Positions 38,235-47,219 of a stretch of DNA of 64,000 nucleotides are shown piece after piece. The translations under genes and the position numbers were made by a program. The stretch covers positions 1,576,501 to 1,640,500 of the forward strand of contig NC_022571.1 in assembly GCF_000473995.1 (NCBI RefSeq). The letters are read 5' to 3'. This DNA is from Clostridium saccharobutylicum DSM 13864. GTDB lineage: Bacteria > Bacillota > Clostridia > Clostridiales > Clostridiaceae. The notes beneath the pieces are model-generated. The model saw nothing but the letters and a program-made list of their open reading frames with translations, had not been told where the DNA came from and did not search any database. Each line of letters begins with the position of its first letter. Position 1 is the stretch's first letter.

Positions 38235-38585
38235 ATGGCAAATTATAGAGGTGGAAGAATTAACGAAGAATTTAAGAGAGAAATCAGTAACTTAATTCAA
38301 AACGAAATTAAAGATCCAAGACTTACAGCTATGATTTCAGTTACTGATGTTAAGGTTACTAAGGATTTAAGATATGCTAAGGTTTATGTAAGTATATTCT
38401 GTACAGATGAAGAAGAAAAGAAAAATAATCTTGCAGCTTTAAAGAGTGCAAGTGGATTTATAAGAAAAACAGTAGGCCAAAAAATCAACTTAAGACACAC
38501 CCCAGAAATAATTATTGAATTAGATGATTCTATAAATTATGGTATGCATATGGATGAATTAATTCAAAAAATAAGTAAAAATTAA
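38235..38585 (+). CDS. rbfA: Ribosome-binding factor A
   Basis: A 116-residue 16S maturation factor with a single KH-like domain: RINEEFKREISNLIQNEIKD at the start, then LRYAKVYVSI (near residue 46). The ribosome site AAGAGGTGAG lies between the infB stop and the ATG. The nrnA start codon follows its stop directly, with no gap. Confidence 0.95.
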   Translation: MANYRGGRINEEFKREISNLIQNEIKDPRLTAMISVTDVKVTKDLRYAKVYVSIFCTDEEEKKNNLAALKSASGFIRKTVGQKINLRHTPEIIIELDDSINYGMHMDELIQKISKN

Positions 38586-39566
38586 ATGTGTAATTTAAAA
38601 GAAATAAGTGAACAAATATTAAAGGCCAAAAAGATTGGAATATCATTTCATACATCTCCAGATGGAGATGCTATAGGTAGCTCATTATCATTATTAAATG
38701 CATTAAGGCTTTTAGGAAAGGATTCGTATATTATATCAAGAGATGTTATTTCAGATAACTTCTCTTTCCTTTCTTTTAGTGAAGAAATTGATGGAAACAC
38801 ACTACAACCAGATTTAGATACAGACTTGGTTATAGTATTAGATTGTGGCAATGTAGAGAGAATATCAGCTGATTTAACAAGTTATAAGGGAAATGTAATT
38901 AATATAGATCATCATATTTCTAATGAAAACTATGGATTTATTAATTATATAGATTCAAACGCAAGTGCTACATGTGAGCTGTCTTATTTACTAATAAAAG
39001 AACTTGGAATTGATTTTAATGAAAAAAATGATAAAAAAATAGCAATAGGAAATGCAATTTATACTGGACTTGTAACAGATACAGGTTCTTTTAGGCATTC
39101 TAATGTTACAAAAAGAACACATACTATAGCAGGTGAGCTTATAGAGTTAGGTGTGAAGAATAGTATGGTTCATAGCAATCTTTTTGATAATAAGCCTTTT
39201 AACAAAGTGAAATTAATGGGTTGTGTTTTATCAAATATAGAGCTTGTTTTAGATAACAAGGTAGCAGTTCTTCAAATACCAAAAGGAATGCTAGAGGAAC
39301 TTAACTTACAAAATGCTGATACTTCAGATATAATTTCAATTGGTCTTGGAATTAAAGGAGTAGAAGTTTCAATGCTTTTGAAGGAAGTTGAAGAAGGTGT
39401 TAAGACAAGTTTAAGATCTAAAAATGATGTTGATGTAAGAAAAGTGGCAGAAGTATATGGCGGTGGTGGACATATAAAAGCCGCTGGTGTTATGCAAAAG
39501 AATATTAATATAGAAGCGGCAAAAAATAATTTGCTCAAAATAATTAAAGAAGATATACATCTATGA
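38586..39566 (+). CDS. nrnA: Bifunctional oligoribonuclease / pAp phosphatase NrnA (DHH family)
   Basis: Degrades nanoRNAs and hydrolyses 3'-phosphoadenosine 5'-phosphate. DHH-domain metal motifs are SPDGDAIGSS (near residue 25), LDCGN (near 86) and NIDHHIS (near 106). The DHHA1 substrate domain ends in GGGGHIKAAG (near 303). The ATG abuts the rbfA stop and has no clear ribosome site, so it probably depends on translational coupling. It overlaps truB by 4 bases (ATGA). Confidence 0.93.
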   Translation: MCNLKEISEQILKAKKIGISFHTSPDGDAIGSSLSLLNALRLLGKDSYIISRDVISDNFSFLSFSEEIDGNTLQPDLDTDLVIVLDCGNVERISADLTSYKGNVINIDHHISNENYGFINYIDSNASATCELSYLLIKELGIDFNEKNDKKIAIGNAIYTGLVTDTGSFRHSNVTKRTHTIAGELIELGVKNSMVHSNLFDNKPFNKVKLMGCVLSNIELVLDNKVAVLQIPKGMLEELNLQNADTSDIISIGLGIKGVEVSMLLKEVEEGVKTSLRSKNDVDVRKVAEVYGGGGHIKAAGVMQKNINIEAAKNNLLKIIKEDIHL

Positions 39567-40492
39567 AGAAGGGAATAGAGATTTCACTTATGAAAAAAGA
39601 AATAAAAACTTCGAATATAAATGGAATATTAAATGTATTCAAAAATAAGGGAATGTCTTCTTTTGATGTAGTTAGAAAAATAAAATTTTTAGCTAATGAA
39701 AAAAAGGTGGGTCATACTGGAACTTTAGATCCAGAAGCTACTGGAGTTCTTCTGGTTTGTATTGGAAAAGCTACAAAAATTATAGATTATATAATGAATT
39801 CAAGAAAAGTGTATGAAGTTAAATTTTTACTTGGTACTAAGACGACTACATATGATCTTGAGGGTGAAATTATAGAACAGAAAGAAACATCTCATCTTAG
39901 AGATGAGGAAGTATTTAATGTAACTTTATCTTTTGTTGGAGAATATGATCAAGTTCCACCAATGTACTCTGCCCTTAAAAAGAATGGCGTAAGACTATAT
40001 GATTTAGCAAGACAAGGTATTGAGGTAGAAAGAGAAGCTAGAAGAATTAATATATTTGACATATCTAATTTGGAAATAAATTTACCGTATGTATCAATGA
40101 AAGTAGTTTGTTCTAAAGGGACATATATAAGAAGTTTATGTTATGATATTGGGGAAAAGCTAAATGTTGGAGCAACAATGGTAGATTTAAATAGATGTGA
40201 AACATCTATATTTAAACAAGAGGAAAGTGTAAATATAGAAGAGTTAACAAAAGAAAACATAAAGGATTATATAATAACTATTGAGGAGGCTCTTGCATTT
40301 TATCCAAAACTCACAGTAAAAAGTTCATTTACCAAACTTTTAGTAAACGGCGTAAAGGTATTTGATAAAAGGTTAAGTAGTGAGAAAAGAGAAAAAAATG
40401 TTTTATATAGAGTTTATGATACAGAAGAAACCTTTATAGGACTTGGAAAACAAGATGATGAAGGTTTTAAAATTGAGAAATTATTGCTGTAA
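39563..40492 (+). CDS. truB: tRNA pseudouridine(55) synthase
   Basis: Makes pseudouridine 55 in the T loop of tRNA. The catalytic Asp is in GHTGTLDPEATGVLLV (near residue 52); KVYEVKFLLG, VPPMYSALKKNG and CSKGTYIRSLCYDIG are also conserved. ATG 39563 overlaps the nrnA stop; an internal ATG at 39590 would also give a normal protein, so the start is uncertain by nine codons. The truB-ribF pairing is common in Firmicutes. Confidence 0.95.
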   Translation: MKKGIEISLMKKEIKTSNINGILNVFKNKGMSSFDVVRKIKFLANEKKVGHTGTLDPEATGVLLVCIGKATKIIDYIMNSRKVYEVKFLLGTKTTTYDLEGEIIEQKETSHLRDEEVFNVTLSFVGEYDQVPPMYSALKKNGVRLYDLARQGIEVEREARRINIFDISNLEINLPYVSMKVVCSKGTYIRSLCYDIGEKLNVGATMVDLNRCETSIFKQEESVNIEELTKENIKDYIITIEEALAFYPKLTVKSSFTKLLVNGVKVFDKRLSSEKREKNVLYRVYDTEETFIGLGKQDDEGFKIEKLLL

Positions 40493-40507
40493 TTTAGGAG
40501 TGAAACC

Positions 40508-41443
40508 ATGATTATTATAGATAAGGATTCACAAAACGTACAAAAATCTGAAAATTACATAGCTATTGGAAGTTTTGATGGACTTCATTTAGGGCATCTA
40601 TCATTAATATACAAGGTTGTAGAAGTAGCAAAAAAAAATAAAGGTAAAAGTATGGTTTTTACATTTAAGAATCATCCTAAAACCCTTATAAGTAAGGATA
40701 ATGTTCCTAAACTTTTGATGGATAATGCTCAAAAAGCTGAAGTGTTAAAAAAACATGGTGTAGATATGGTATGTTTTAAAGAATTTGATCTGGAATTTAT
40801 GAAAATGACACCTAAAGAATTTGTGAAATTTTTAGTAGTTGAATATAATGCAAAAGGACTTGTTGTGGGGTTTAATTATAAGTTTGGATATAAGAATTTA
40901 GGAAATATAGAATTATTAAGAGAACTGCAGAAGGAATATGGATATGAGCTTTATATAATGAAGCCATGTACTTATAACAATGCAGTTATAAGTAGTACTA
41001 GAATAAGAAAGTCTTTAGAAGATGGAGAGGTTTTAGATGCTTGTAAAATGCTAGATTCGCCATATACATTAAGTGGGGAAGTCGTTCATGGTCGTAAGAT
41101 TGGAAGAACGATTGGGTTTCCTACGGCAAACTTAAAATACAACAAAAATTTTATATTGCCTAAAGTTGGTGTATATTATACTAATATAAAGGTTAATAAT
41201 AGTATATATAAGGGAATTACTTCTGTAGGGAATAATCCAACAGTAGAAGGAAAAAATCTAACTGTTGAAACATACATTTTAGACTTTGATAAAGATATAT
41301 ATGGTGAAACAATAGAAGTAAGTTTTATAAAAAAAATACGAGATGAAAAAAAGTTTAATGGAGTAGAAGAACTAAAACTTCAACTTGGAAAAGATAGATC
41401 TTTTGCAATTAATGAGAGTTATATGTCGACTTTGAGAATATAG
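40508..41443 (+). CDS. ribF: Bifunctional riboflavin kinase / FAD synthetase
   Basis: Converts riboflavin to FMN and FAD. The N-terminal adenylyltransferase has IGSFDGLHLGHLSLI (near residue 20) and the ISSTRIR signature (near 160). The C-terminal kinase has GRTIGFPTANL (near 200) and SVGNNPTVEG. The 311-residue length is normal. FMN made here is the ligand sensed by the riboswitch at 61.8 kb. Confidence 0.95.
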   Translation: MIIIDKDSQNVQKSENYIAIGSFDGLHLGHLSLIYKVVEVAKKNKGKSMVFTFKNHPKTLISKDNVPKLLMDNAQKAEVLKKHGVDMVCFKEFDLEFMKMTPKEFVKFLVVEYNAKGLVVGFNYKFGYKNLGNIELLRELQKEYGYELYIMKPCTYNNAVISSTRIRKSLEDGEVLDACKMLDSPYTLSGEVVHGRKIGRTIGFPTANLKYNKNFILPKVGVYYTNIKVNNSIYKGITSVGNNPTVEGKNLTVETYILDFDKDIYGETIEVSFIKKIRDEKKFNGVEELKLQLGKDRSFAINESYMSTLRI

Positions 41444-41472
41444 TTTACAATAATCTTTACTTTTGATATAAT
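41444..41472 (+). promoter_or_regulatory. rpsO promoter
   Basis: TTTACA (41444-41449), 17 bases, TATAAT (41467-41472), with a TG base pair upstream of the -10. It begins at the ribF stop and gives a leader of about 80 bases before rpsO. Confidence 0.75.
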
Positions 41473-41561
41473 AACACATGAACCTAATCCTAAGTTTAAA
41501 GGTGCCATCTTTTTACTTGGAATCAGGGGATATTTATATAATACACGGAGGTGCACTTATA

Positions 41562-41825
41562 ATGGATAAGGCAAGAAAATTAGAATTAATTAAGAAATTT
41601 GGAAGAAGCGAAGGAGATACTGGTTCACCAGAAGTTCAAGTAGCTTTATTAACTGAAAGAATTAATACATTACAAGAACATTTTAAAGTTCACAAGAAAG
41701 ATCACCACTCAAGAAGAGGATTATTAAAAATGGTTGGTCAAAGAAGAGGTCTTTTAAACTACTTAGCAGATCAAGATATCGAAAGATACAGAACTTTAAT
41801 CAAAGAATTAGGTTTAAGAAGATAA
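41562..41825 (+). CDS. rpsO: 30S ribosomal protein S15
   Basis: S15 binds the central domain of 16S rRNA early in assembly. The sequence has the family motifs [20 protein letters not shown] and [21 protein letters not shown]. The ATG at 41562 is preceded by GGAGGTG and gives 87 residues, the usual size. An ATG at 41478 in the same frame lies at the predicted transcription start and is rejected. The leader may carry S15 autoregulation, which is not directly visible. Confidence 0.97.
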   Translation: MDKARKLELIKKFGRSEGDTGSPEVQVALLTERINTLQEHFKVHKKDHHSRRGLLKMVGQRRGLLNYLADQDIERYRTLIKELGLRR

Positions 41826-41830
41826 TTTTT

Positions 41831-41858
41831 AGAGCGGAGTTTTCCGCTCTATTATTTT
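41831..41858 (+). terminator. Hairpin after rpsO
   Basis: AGAGCGGA with TCCGCTCT and a 4-base loop, then ATTATTTT. Probably a partial terminator. Confidence 0.7.
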
Positions 41859-41933
41859 AAAAACATACAAATTGTAAAAAAAAGTATACAAAATTATGGA
41901 TAATAAGATGAGCCTGAAGGGAGGTCACAAATT

Positions 41934-44039
41934 ATGAATAACGTTCTAACAACTGAAATCGCTGGAAGAGAACTAAAAGTTGAATTCGGAAAAGTAGGTA
42001 TGTTATCAAACGCAGCAACATTTACTAGTTATGGAGATACAGTCATACTAACTAATGTTAATGCATCACCAGAACCAAGAGTAGGAATAGATTTCTTTCC
42101 ACTTAGCGTAGAATATGAAGAAAGATTATATGCAGTAGGTAAAATTCCAGGTGGATTCATTAAAAGGGAAGGAAGACCATCAGAAAAAGCTATATTAAAT
42201 GGTAGAGCGGTAGATAGAACTATAAGACCTTTATTTCCAAAAGGATATAGAAATGATGTTCAAGTAGTTACTACAGTAGTATCAGTAGAAAAGGATATTT
42301 TACCAGAAATATTAGCTATTAATGCAGCATCGCTTGCATTATGTTTATCAAGCATTCCATATACAATTCCAATAGCTGCAGTTCAAGTTGGAATAATTGA
42401 TGGTAAATTTGTTACAAATCCAGACGCAGCAGGAAGAGAAGCAAGTATTCTTCATTTAACAGTATGTGCAACTAAGGAAAAGGTAATGATGATTGAAGCT
42501 GGTGGAAATGAAATACCAGAAGATACTATGATAGATGCAATTAAATATGGTTTTGATGAGTGTCAAAAGATTATAGCATTCCAAGAAGAAGCTATGGCTA
42601 AATTTGGAAAGAAAAAAGATGAACCAGTATTATATACTATTGATGCAGAATTAGAAAAAGAAGTTAAAGAGTTTGCTCATGATATGGTTAAAGATGCCAT
42701 GTATATAATGGATAAAGATGAGAGAAATGCAGCTATAGATGCAGTAAATGAAAAAGTTAACGAAGAATTTTCAGAAAAATATGCTGACAAACTAGGAGAT
42801 ATAAAAGAAGTTCTTTATACTATGCAAAAAAAAGTTGTAAGAAACATGCTTTTAAATGAAAAGAGAAGACCTGATGGAAGAGCATTTGATGAAATAAGAC
42901 CACTTGGATGTGAAGTGGGACTTTTACCAAGAACTCATGGAACTGGATTATTTACAAGAGGATTAACTCAAGTAATGACTGTTGCAACTTTAGGATCTAT
43001 TAGTGAAATTCAAATCTTAGATGGTATAGATGAAACACAATCTAAGAGATATATGCACCACTATAACTTCCCAGGATATAGTGTTGGAGAGGTAAAACCT
43101 TTAAGAGGACCAGGAAGAAGAGAAATTGGTCATGGAGCATTAGCTGAAAGAGCACTTGAACCATTAATCCCATCTGAAGAAGAATTCCCATATACAATTA
43201 GATTAGTATCAGAAGTATTAAGTTCAAATGGATCAACTTCACAAGCATCAGTTTGTGGATCAACACTTGCACTATTAGATGCAGGAGTTCCAATTAAGAG
43301 ACCAGCTGCAGGTATTGCAATGGGATTAATTACATCAGAAGATTTATCTAAGGAACAAGTAATAACTGATATTCAAGGAATAGAAGATTTCTTTGGAGAT
43401 ATGGATTTTAAGGTAGCAGGTACAACGGAAGGAATAACATCAATTCAAGTTGATACAAAGCTTCAAGGATTTAGCTTTAACGTAGTAGAAAACGCTATTA
43501 GAGACGCTAGAAAAGCTAGATTAACTATAATTGATAAGATAAATGAATGTATATCAGCAGCTAGAGAAGACGTTTCGTTATATGCACCAAAAACTGAAAC
43601 AATGAGCATAAATCCAGATAAAATTAGAGATGTAATTGGAGCTGGTGGTAAAGTTATAAATAAAATAATCCAAGATACAGGCGTTAAAATTGACATAAAA
43701 GAAGATGGAACTGTATTTGTAAGTTCAGCAGATCATCAAGGTGTTAAGGATGCGATGAAGATAATTGAAGGCTTAACTAAAGAAGTTAAAGCTGGAGAAG
43801 TTTATTTAGGGAAGGTTACTAAAATAGCTGCGTTTGGAGCTTTTGTGGAAATTTTACCTAATAAAGAAGGATTAGTTCATATTTCTAAGTTAGCAAAAGA
43901 AAGAATAAATAAGGTAGAAGATGCAGTTTCTGTTGGGGATGAAATTCTGGTTAAAGTTACAGAAATTGATAATCAAGGCAGAATAAATCTTTCAAGAAAA
44001 GATGCTATACAAGACGAAGAAAATAAAGAAGAAAAATAA
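41934..44039 (+). CDS. pnp: Polyribonucleotide nucleotidyltransferase (PNPase)
   Basis: A 3'-5' phosphorolytic exoribonuclease of mRNA decay. Two RNase PH domains (the second with [18 protein letters not shown] near residue 340 and [17 protein letters not shown] near 440) are followed by KH ([15 protein letters not shown], near 562) and S1 ([17 protein letters not shown], near 625). At 701 residues it is full length. The ribosome site is AGGGAGGTC. rpsO-pnp is the standard pairing. Confidence 0.98.
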   Translation: MNNVLTTEIAGRELKVEFGKVGMLSNAATFTSYGDTVILTNVNASPEPRVGIDFFPLSVEYEERLYAVGKIPGGFIKREGRPSEKAILNGRAVDRTIRPLFPKGYRNDVQVVTTVVSVEKDILPEILAINAASLALCLSSIPYTIPIAAVQVGIIDGKFVTNPDAAGREASILHLTVCATKEKVMMIEAGGNEIPEDTMIDAIKYGFDECQKIIAFQEEAMAKFGKKKDEPVLYTIDAELEKEVKEFAHDMVKDAMYIMDKDERNAAIDAVNEKVNEEFSEKYADKLGDIKEVLYTMQKKVVRNMLLNEKRRPDGRAFDEIRPLGCEVGLLPRTHGTGLFTRGLTQVMTVATLGSISEIQILDGIDETQSKRYMHHYNFPGYSVGEVKPLRGPGRREIGHGALAERALEPLIPSEEEFPYTIRLVSEVLSSNGSTSQASVCGSTLALLDAGVPIKRPAAGIAMGLITSEDLSKEQVITDIQGIEDFFGDMDFKVAGTTEGITSIQVDTKLQGFSFNVVENAIRDARKARLTIIDKINECISAAREDVSLYAPKTETMSINPDKIRDVIGAGGKVINKIIQDTGVKIDIKEDGTVFVSSADHQGVKDAMKIIEGLTKEVKAGEVYLGKVTKIAAFGAFVEILPNKEGLVHISKLAKERINKVEDAVSVGDEILVKVTEIDNQGRINLSRKDAIQDEENKEEK

Positions 44040-44064
44040 AGGGCAATTTAATTGCCTTTTTTTT
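44039..44064 (+). terminator. pnp terminator
   Basis: GGCAAT and ATTGCC pair around TTA and are followed by T8. The right arm could alternatively pair with AGGCAA in the ribosome site of the next gene. Confidence 0.88.
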
Positions 44065-44086
44065 ATAATAAGGAGGCAAATGTTTA

Positions 44087-45391
44087 ATGTATAATACATA
44101 TACCCTTAAAAATGGATTAAGAGTAGTAACAGAAAAAATAGAACATTTAAATTCCATTAGTGTTGGAGTTATGGTTCAAAATGGTTCTAGAAATGAAACT
44201 AATGATGTTAATGGAATCTCTCATTTTATTGAGCATATGTTTTTTAAAGGAACTAATAAGAGAACATCGAAGGAAGTAATGGAGGATATTGAAAATGTAG
44301 GTGGCCAAATTAATGCATTTACAAGTAAGGAAGCTACTTGTTATTATATTAAAGCATTAAATACTCATCTGAATTTATCGTTAGATGTGCTTTCAGATAT
44401 ACTGTTAAATGCAAAATTTGATCCAGATGAAATAGAAAAAGAAAAGGGTGTAGTAATTGAAGAAATAAATATGAGTCAAGATTCGCCAGAGGATGTATTA
44501 GATGATTTACATTCTAAAGTGACCTTTGGAAAAAACCCATTGGGAAATCCAATTTTGGGTACAATACAATTAGTTAAATCATTTACTAGAGAGAAAATAT
44601 TAGATTATATTAATGAAAAATATACACCATATAATTCTGTAATATCGATTTGTGGTAACTTCGATGAACAAGAATTAAAGGATTTACTTGAAAAGTATTT
44701 TGGCTCATGGAAAAGTAAAAAAGAATATAACCCAAACTATGGCAATACAATAATACAAATTGATTCTGGATATACTAAAAAAGAAAGAGAACAACTTCAC
44801 ATTTCTTTGGGGTTACAAGGTATGCCATATGGAGATGAAGATAATTATTCATTGGTATTGCTTAATAATGTATTTGGAAACGGAGCATCATCAATTCTTT
44901 TTCAAAAAGTTCGTGAAGAGCTTGGATTATGCTATTCAATATATTCTTATTTACAACCACTTCAAGAAATTGGAACATTAAATATATATGCAGCTTTAAA
45001 TAAAAATTATGTTGATAAAGCATTGGAAGTAATAGATAGAGAGCTTGCAATATTTAGTAAGAATGGAATAACAGATAGGCAAATTGAAATAAATAAAGAA
45101 AAGATAAAGGCAACTTATATACTAGGCTTGGAAAGTACTAGTTCAAGAATGTTTGCAAATGCAAAAAGTTATTTGTTTAGCAATAAGGTAAAGACTCAAG
45201 AACATGTGATAAAAAAGATTGATGAAATAGATAGAGATAGTATACAATATGTACTAGATAAATGCTTTAAAAATGGAGTTCTAAATGCAGCATATGTTGG
45301 TCAAGAGGTAGAATATAATAAGTTAGATTCTATAATTCTAAAAAATTCTAAAGCTTATTATAGTCCGAATTCTAATAAGCATAATTTATAA
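44087..45391 (+). CDS. M16 family zinc peptidase (YmxG/processing-peptidase-like)
   Basis: An inverted-zinc-motif protease. HFIEHMFFKG (H-x-x-E-H, near residue 46) and the downstream ligand Glu in VVIEEINMSQDSPEDVL (near 126) are intact. Two M16 domains make 434 residues. Similar to B. subtilis YmxG (MlpA), whose substrate is not well defined. The gene precedes ymxH and dapG, as in Bacillus. The ribosome site AAGGAGG lies 10 bases before the ATG. Confidence 0.92.
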   Translation: MYNTYTLKNGLRVVTEKIEHLNSISVGVMVQNGSRNETNDVNGISHFIEHMFFKGTNKRTSKEVMEDIENVGGQINAFTSKEATCYYIKALNTHLNLSLDVLSDILLNAKFDPDEIEKEKGVVIEEINMSQDSPEDVLDDLHSKVTFGKNPLGNPILGTIQLVKSFTREKILDYINEKYTPYNSVISICGNFDEQELKDLLEKYFGSWKSKKEYNPNYGNTIIQIDSGYTKKEREQLHISLGLQGMPYGDEDNYSLVLLNNVFGNGASSILFQKVREELGLCYSIYSYLQPLQEIGTLNIYAALNKNYVDKALEVIDRELAIFSKNGITDRQIEINKEKIKATYILGLESTSSRMFANAKSYLFSNKVKTQEHVIKKIDEIDRDSIQYVLDKCFKNGVLNAAYVGQEVEYNKLDSIILKNSKAYYSPNSNKHNL

Positions 45392-45407
45392 ATAATACTG
45401 TAATAAT

Positions 45408-45452
45408 ATACCTCCTTTTTTCATATCATGTTATGAGTATAAAAGGAGGTAT
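45408..45452 (+). promoter_or_regulatory. Ribosome-site-sequestering hairpin before ymxH
   Basis: ATACCTCCTTTT (45408-45419) is perfectly complementary to AAAAGGAGGTAT (45441-45452). The second arm contains the whole Shine-Dalgarno sequence of the following gene, whose ATG is only 5 bases further on. When folded, the ribosome site would be buried. Confidence 0.8.
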
Positions 45453-45457
45453 TTATA

Positions 45458-45739
45458 ATGGGTGAAGAAAATAGCATAAAATATTTAAGCGATATAGAAA
45501 GATATGAATTAATAAATATTAATGATGGAGAAAAATATGATTATCTATTGAATAATGATTTAATAATAGATGATGAGGGGAACTTTAAATATTTAATAGT
45601 TAATTTAAATGGCGGTAAATTTAACTTTTTTAGTAGTAAAGATTTTTTAGAAATTCCATGGAATTGTGTAAAAAAAATTGGAGCAAGGACTATAATATTA
45701 GATGCAGATGATGATATAGTTAAAAAAGTTAAGCTGTAA
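45458..45739 (+). CDS. ymxH: YlmC/YmxH family sporulation protein
   Basis: A 93-residue PRC-barrel-like protein: IERYELININDGEKYDYL near the start, then LIVNLNGGKFNFF and IPWNCVKKIGARTIILD. Members are linked to sporulation in Firmicutes but the molecular role is unknown. The ribosome site AAAAGGAGG lies inside a perfect 12-bp stem. Position between the M16 peptidase and dapG matches the Bacillus order. Confidence 0.85.
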   Translation: MGEENSIKYLSDIERYELININDGEKYDYLLNNDLIIDDEGNFKYLIVNLNGGKFNFFSSKDFLEIPWNCVKKIGARTIILDADDDIVKKVKL

Positions 45740-45754
45740 TTAGGAGGAAAATTA

Positions 45755-46954
45755 ATGAAAATAGTTGTACAAAAGTTTGGAGGAACTTCAGTTTCAACAG
45801 AAGAAACAAGAAAAAAAGTTATAGAAAAAGTTAAGGCTGCAATAAAAGATGGGTATAGTCCAGTTTTAGTGGTATCAGCTATGGGAAGAAAAGGAGCACC
45901 TTATGCTACAGATACGCTGCTATCATTGGTAGGGGATAATTTTAAAAGTTCCAATAGGCTTGCACAAGATTTACTTATGTGTTGTGGAGAAACAATAAGT
46001 TCGGTTGTTGTAAGTAATGATTTATACAATGCAGGGATTGATGCGGTACCACTTACTGGAGGGCAGGCCGGAATTTTGACAGATAGTAATTTTACGGATG
46101 CAAAGTGTATTGATGTTAAGCCTAAGAAAATCTTAGATTTAATATCACAAGGAAGAGTTCCTGTAATAACTGGCTTCCAAGGTATGACTGAGAATGGATA
46201 TTTAACTACTTTAGGCAGGGGTGGAAGTGATACATCAGCATCTATAATAGGAGTATCGCTTAAAGCTTCAGCAATAGAAATATATACAGATGTTGATGGT
46301 ATAATGACTGCAGATCCAAGAGTAGTTGAAGATGCAAGTTTAATCGATGTAATAAGTTATAATGAAGTGTTCCAATTAGCTGATCAAGGAGCTAAAGTAA
46401 TCCATCCAAAGGCTGTAGAAATTGCTATGGAAGCTAATATTCCTTTGTTAATCAAGAATACAATGTCTGATAGTAAGGGAACTTTGATTAATAATTTTGG
46501 AGATAGAGATAATGATAGAATTATGACTGGAATTACAAGTCAGAAAGATAGAGTTCAAGTTTCAATTAAATCTTGTGAGAACAAAGGAAATTCAAAATAT
46601 AAAGATATTTTAGATTTGGTTGCTGCAAATAATATTAGTTTAGATTTAATAAATATATTTCCTGGTGAACAAATATTTACCATAAAACAAAAAGATAAAG
46701 ACATTTTAAATAACGTATTAAGTAATGCTAAGTTAAAATATAATTTAATAGAAGATTGTAGTACAGTAGCTGTTATTGGTTCTAGAATGAAAGGCATACC
46801 TGGTGTTATGGCTAAAATAATAAAAGCATTAAGTGATAATAATATAGAAGTTTTGCAAACAGCAGATTCACATATGACAATCTGGTGCTTGGTTCATTCA
46901 AAAAATGTTAAGGAAGCAATAAATGTATTACATAAAACTTTTAAGTTGGCATAG
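45755..46954 (+). CDS. dapG: Aspartate kinase (DapG-like)
   Basis: First step of lysine, threonine and methionine synthesis, also feeding diaminopimelate and dipicolinate. The N-terminus is VQKFGGTSVSTEETR; the ATP/Asp site has TLGRGGSDTSA (near residue 151). Two ACT domains follow (about 265-399), the usual allosteric region; SRMKGIPGVMAKI is the second. At 399 residues it matches DapG/LysC single-chain kinases. No lysine riboswitch is seen upstream. Its TAG stop is the first part of a dispersed repeat. Confidence 0.95.
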   Translation: MKIVVQKFGGTSVSTEETRKKVIEKVKAAIKDGYSPVLVVSAMGRKGAPYATDTLLSLVGDNFKSSNRLAQDLLMCCGETISSVVVSNDLYNAGIDAVPLTGGQAGILTDSNFTDAKCIDVKPKKILDLISQGRVPVITGFQGMTENGYLTTLGRGGSDTSASIIGVSLKASAIEIYTDVDGIMTADPRVVEDASLIDVISYNEVFQLADQGAKVIHPKAVEIAMEANIPLLIKNTMSDSKGTLINNFGDRDNDRIMTGITSQKDRVQVSIKSCENKGNSKYKDILDLVAANNISLDLINIFPGEQIFTIKQKDKDILNNVLSNAKLKYNLIEDCSTVAVIGSRMKGIPGVMAKIIKALSDNNIEVLQTADSHMTIWCLVHSKNVKEAINVLHKTFKLA

Positions 46955-47155
46955 GCACATGAAAGAAAATAATAAGTTCAATTTGTTATGAATATTTTTC
47001 ATCAGGCAAGGAGATAGATTGGTCTCATAGCGGGTCTATTAGTCAAATCTGCCGATGAAGAATGATGAAAAATATATACATTAAAGAAGAATGGCTATGC
47101 TGCATATAACAACATTTCTTCTAGATGAACTTGTTATTACTTTTGAGTGTGCTTA
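46953..47155. repeat. Dispersed intergenic repeat, copy 1 (full length, about 203 bp)
   Basis: Begins at the dapG stop codon with AGGCACATGAAAGAAAATAA and ends with the imperfect complement (TGAACTTGTTATTACTTTTG to GTGTGCTT). The interior has CATCAGGCAAGGAG and CATAGCGGGTCTATTAG, which are also in copy 3. There is no open reading frame. It behaves like a MITE or a structured RNA element. Confidence 0.8.
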
Positions 47156-47168
47156 AAGAGAATATGTA

Positions 47169-47219
47169 TAAAATAATTCCTCCTGTACAAAATAAAAAAG
47201 TACAGGAGGAATTATTTTA
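47169..47219 (+). promoter_or_regulatory. Ribosome-site-sequestering hairpin before the TepA-like gene
   Basis: AATAATTCCTCCTGTAC (47172-47188) pairs perfectly with GTACAGGAGGAATTATT (47200-47216), and the match extends to the first base of the start codon. The loop is 11 bases. The stem contains the complete AGGAGG site. Confidence 0.85.

Noticed and set aside
41478..41561. Upstream ATG start for rpsO
   Set aside because: It would add 28 non-conserved residues and falls at the predicted transcription start, while GGAGGTG before 41562 gives the standard S15.
45740..45754. Lysine riboswitch controlling dapG
   Set aside because: Only 15 bases separate ymxH and dapG, holding the ribosome site; no L-box sequence is present upstream in the cluster.
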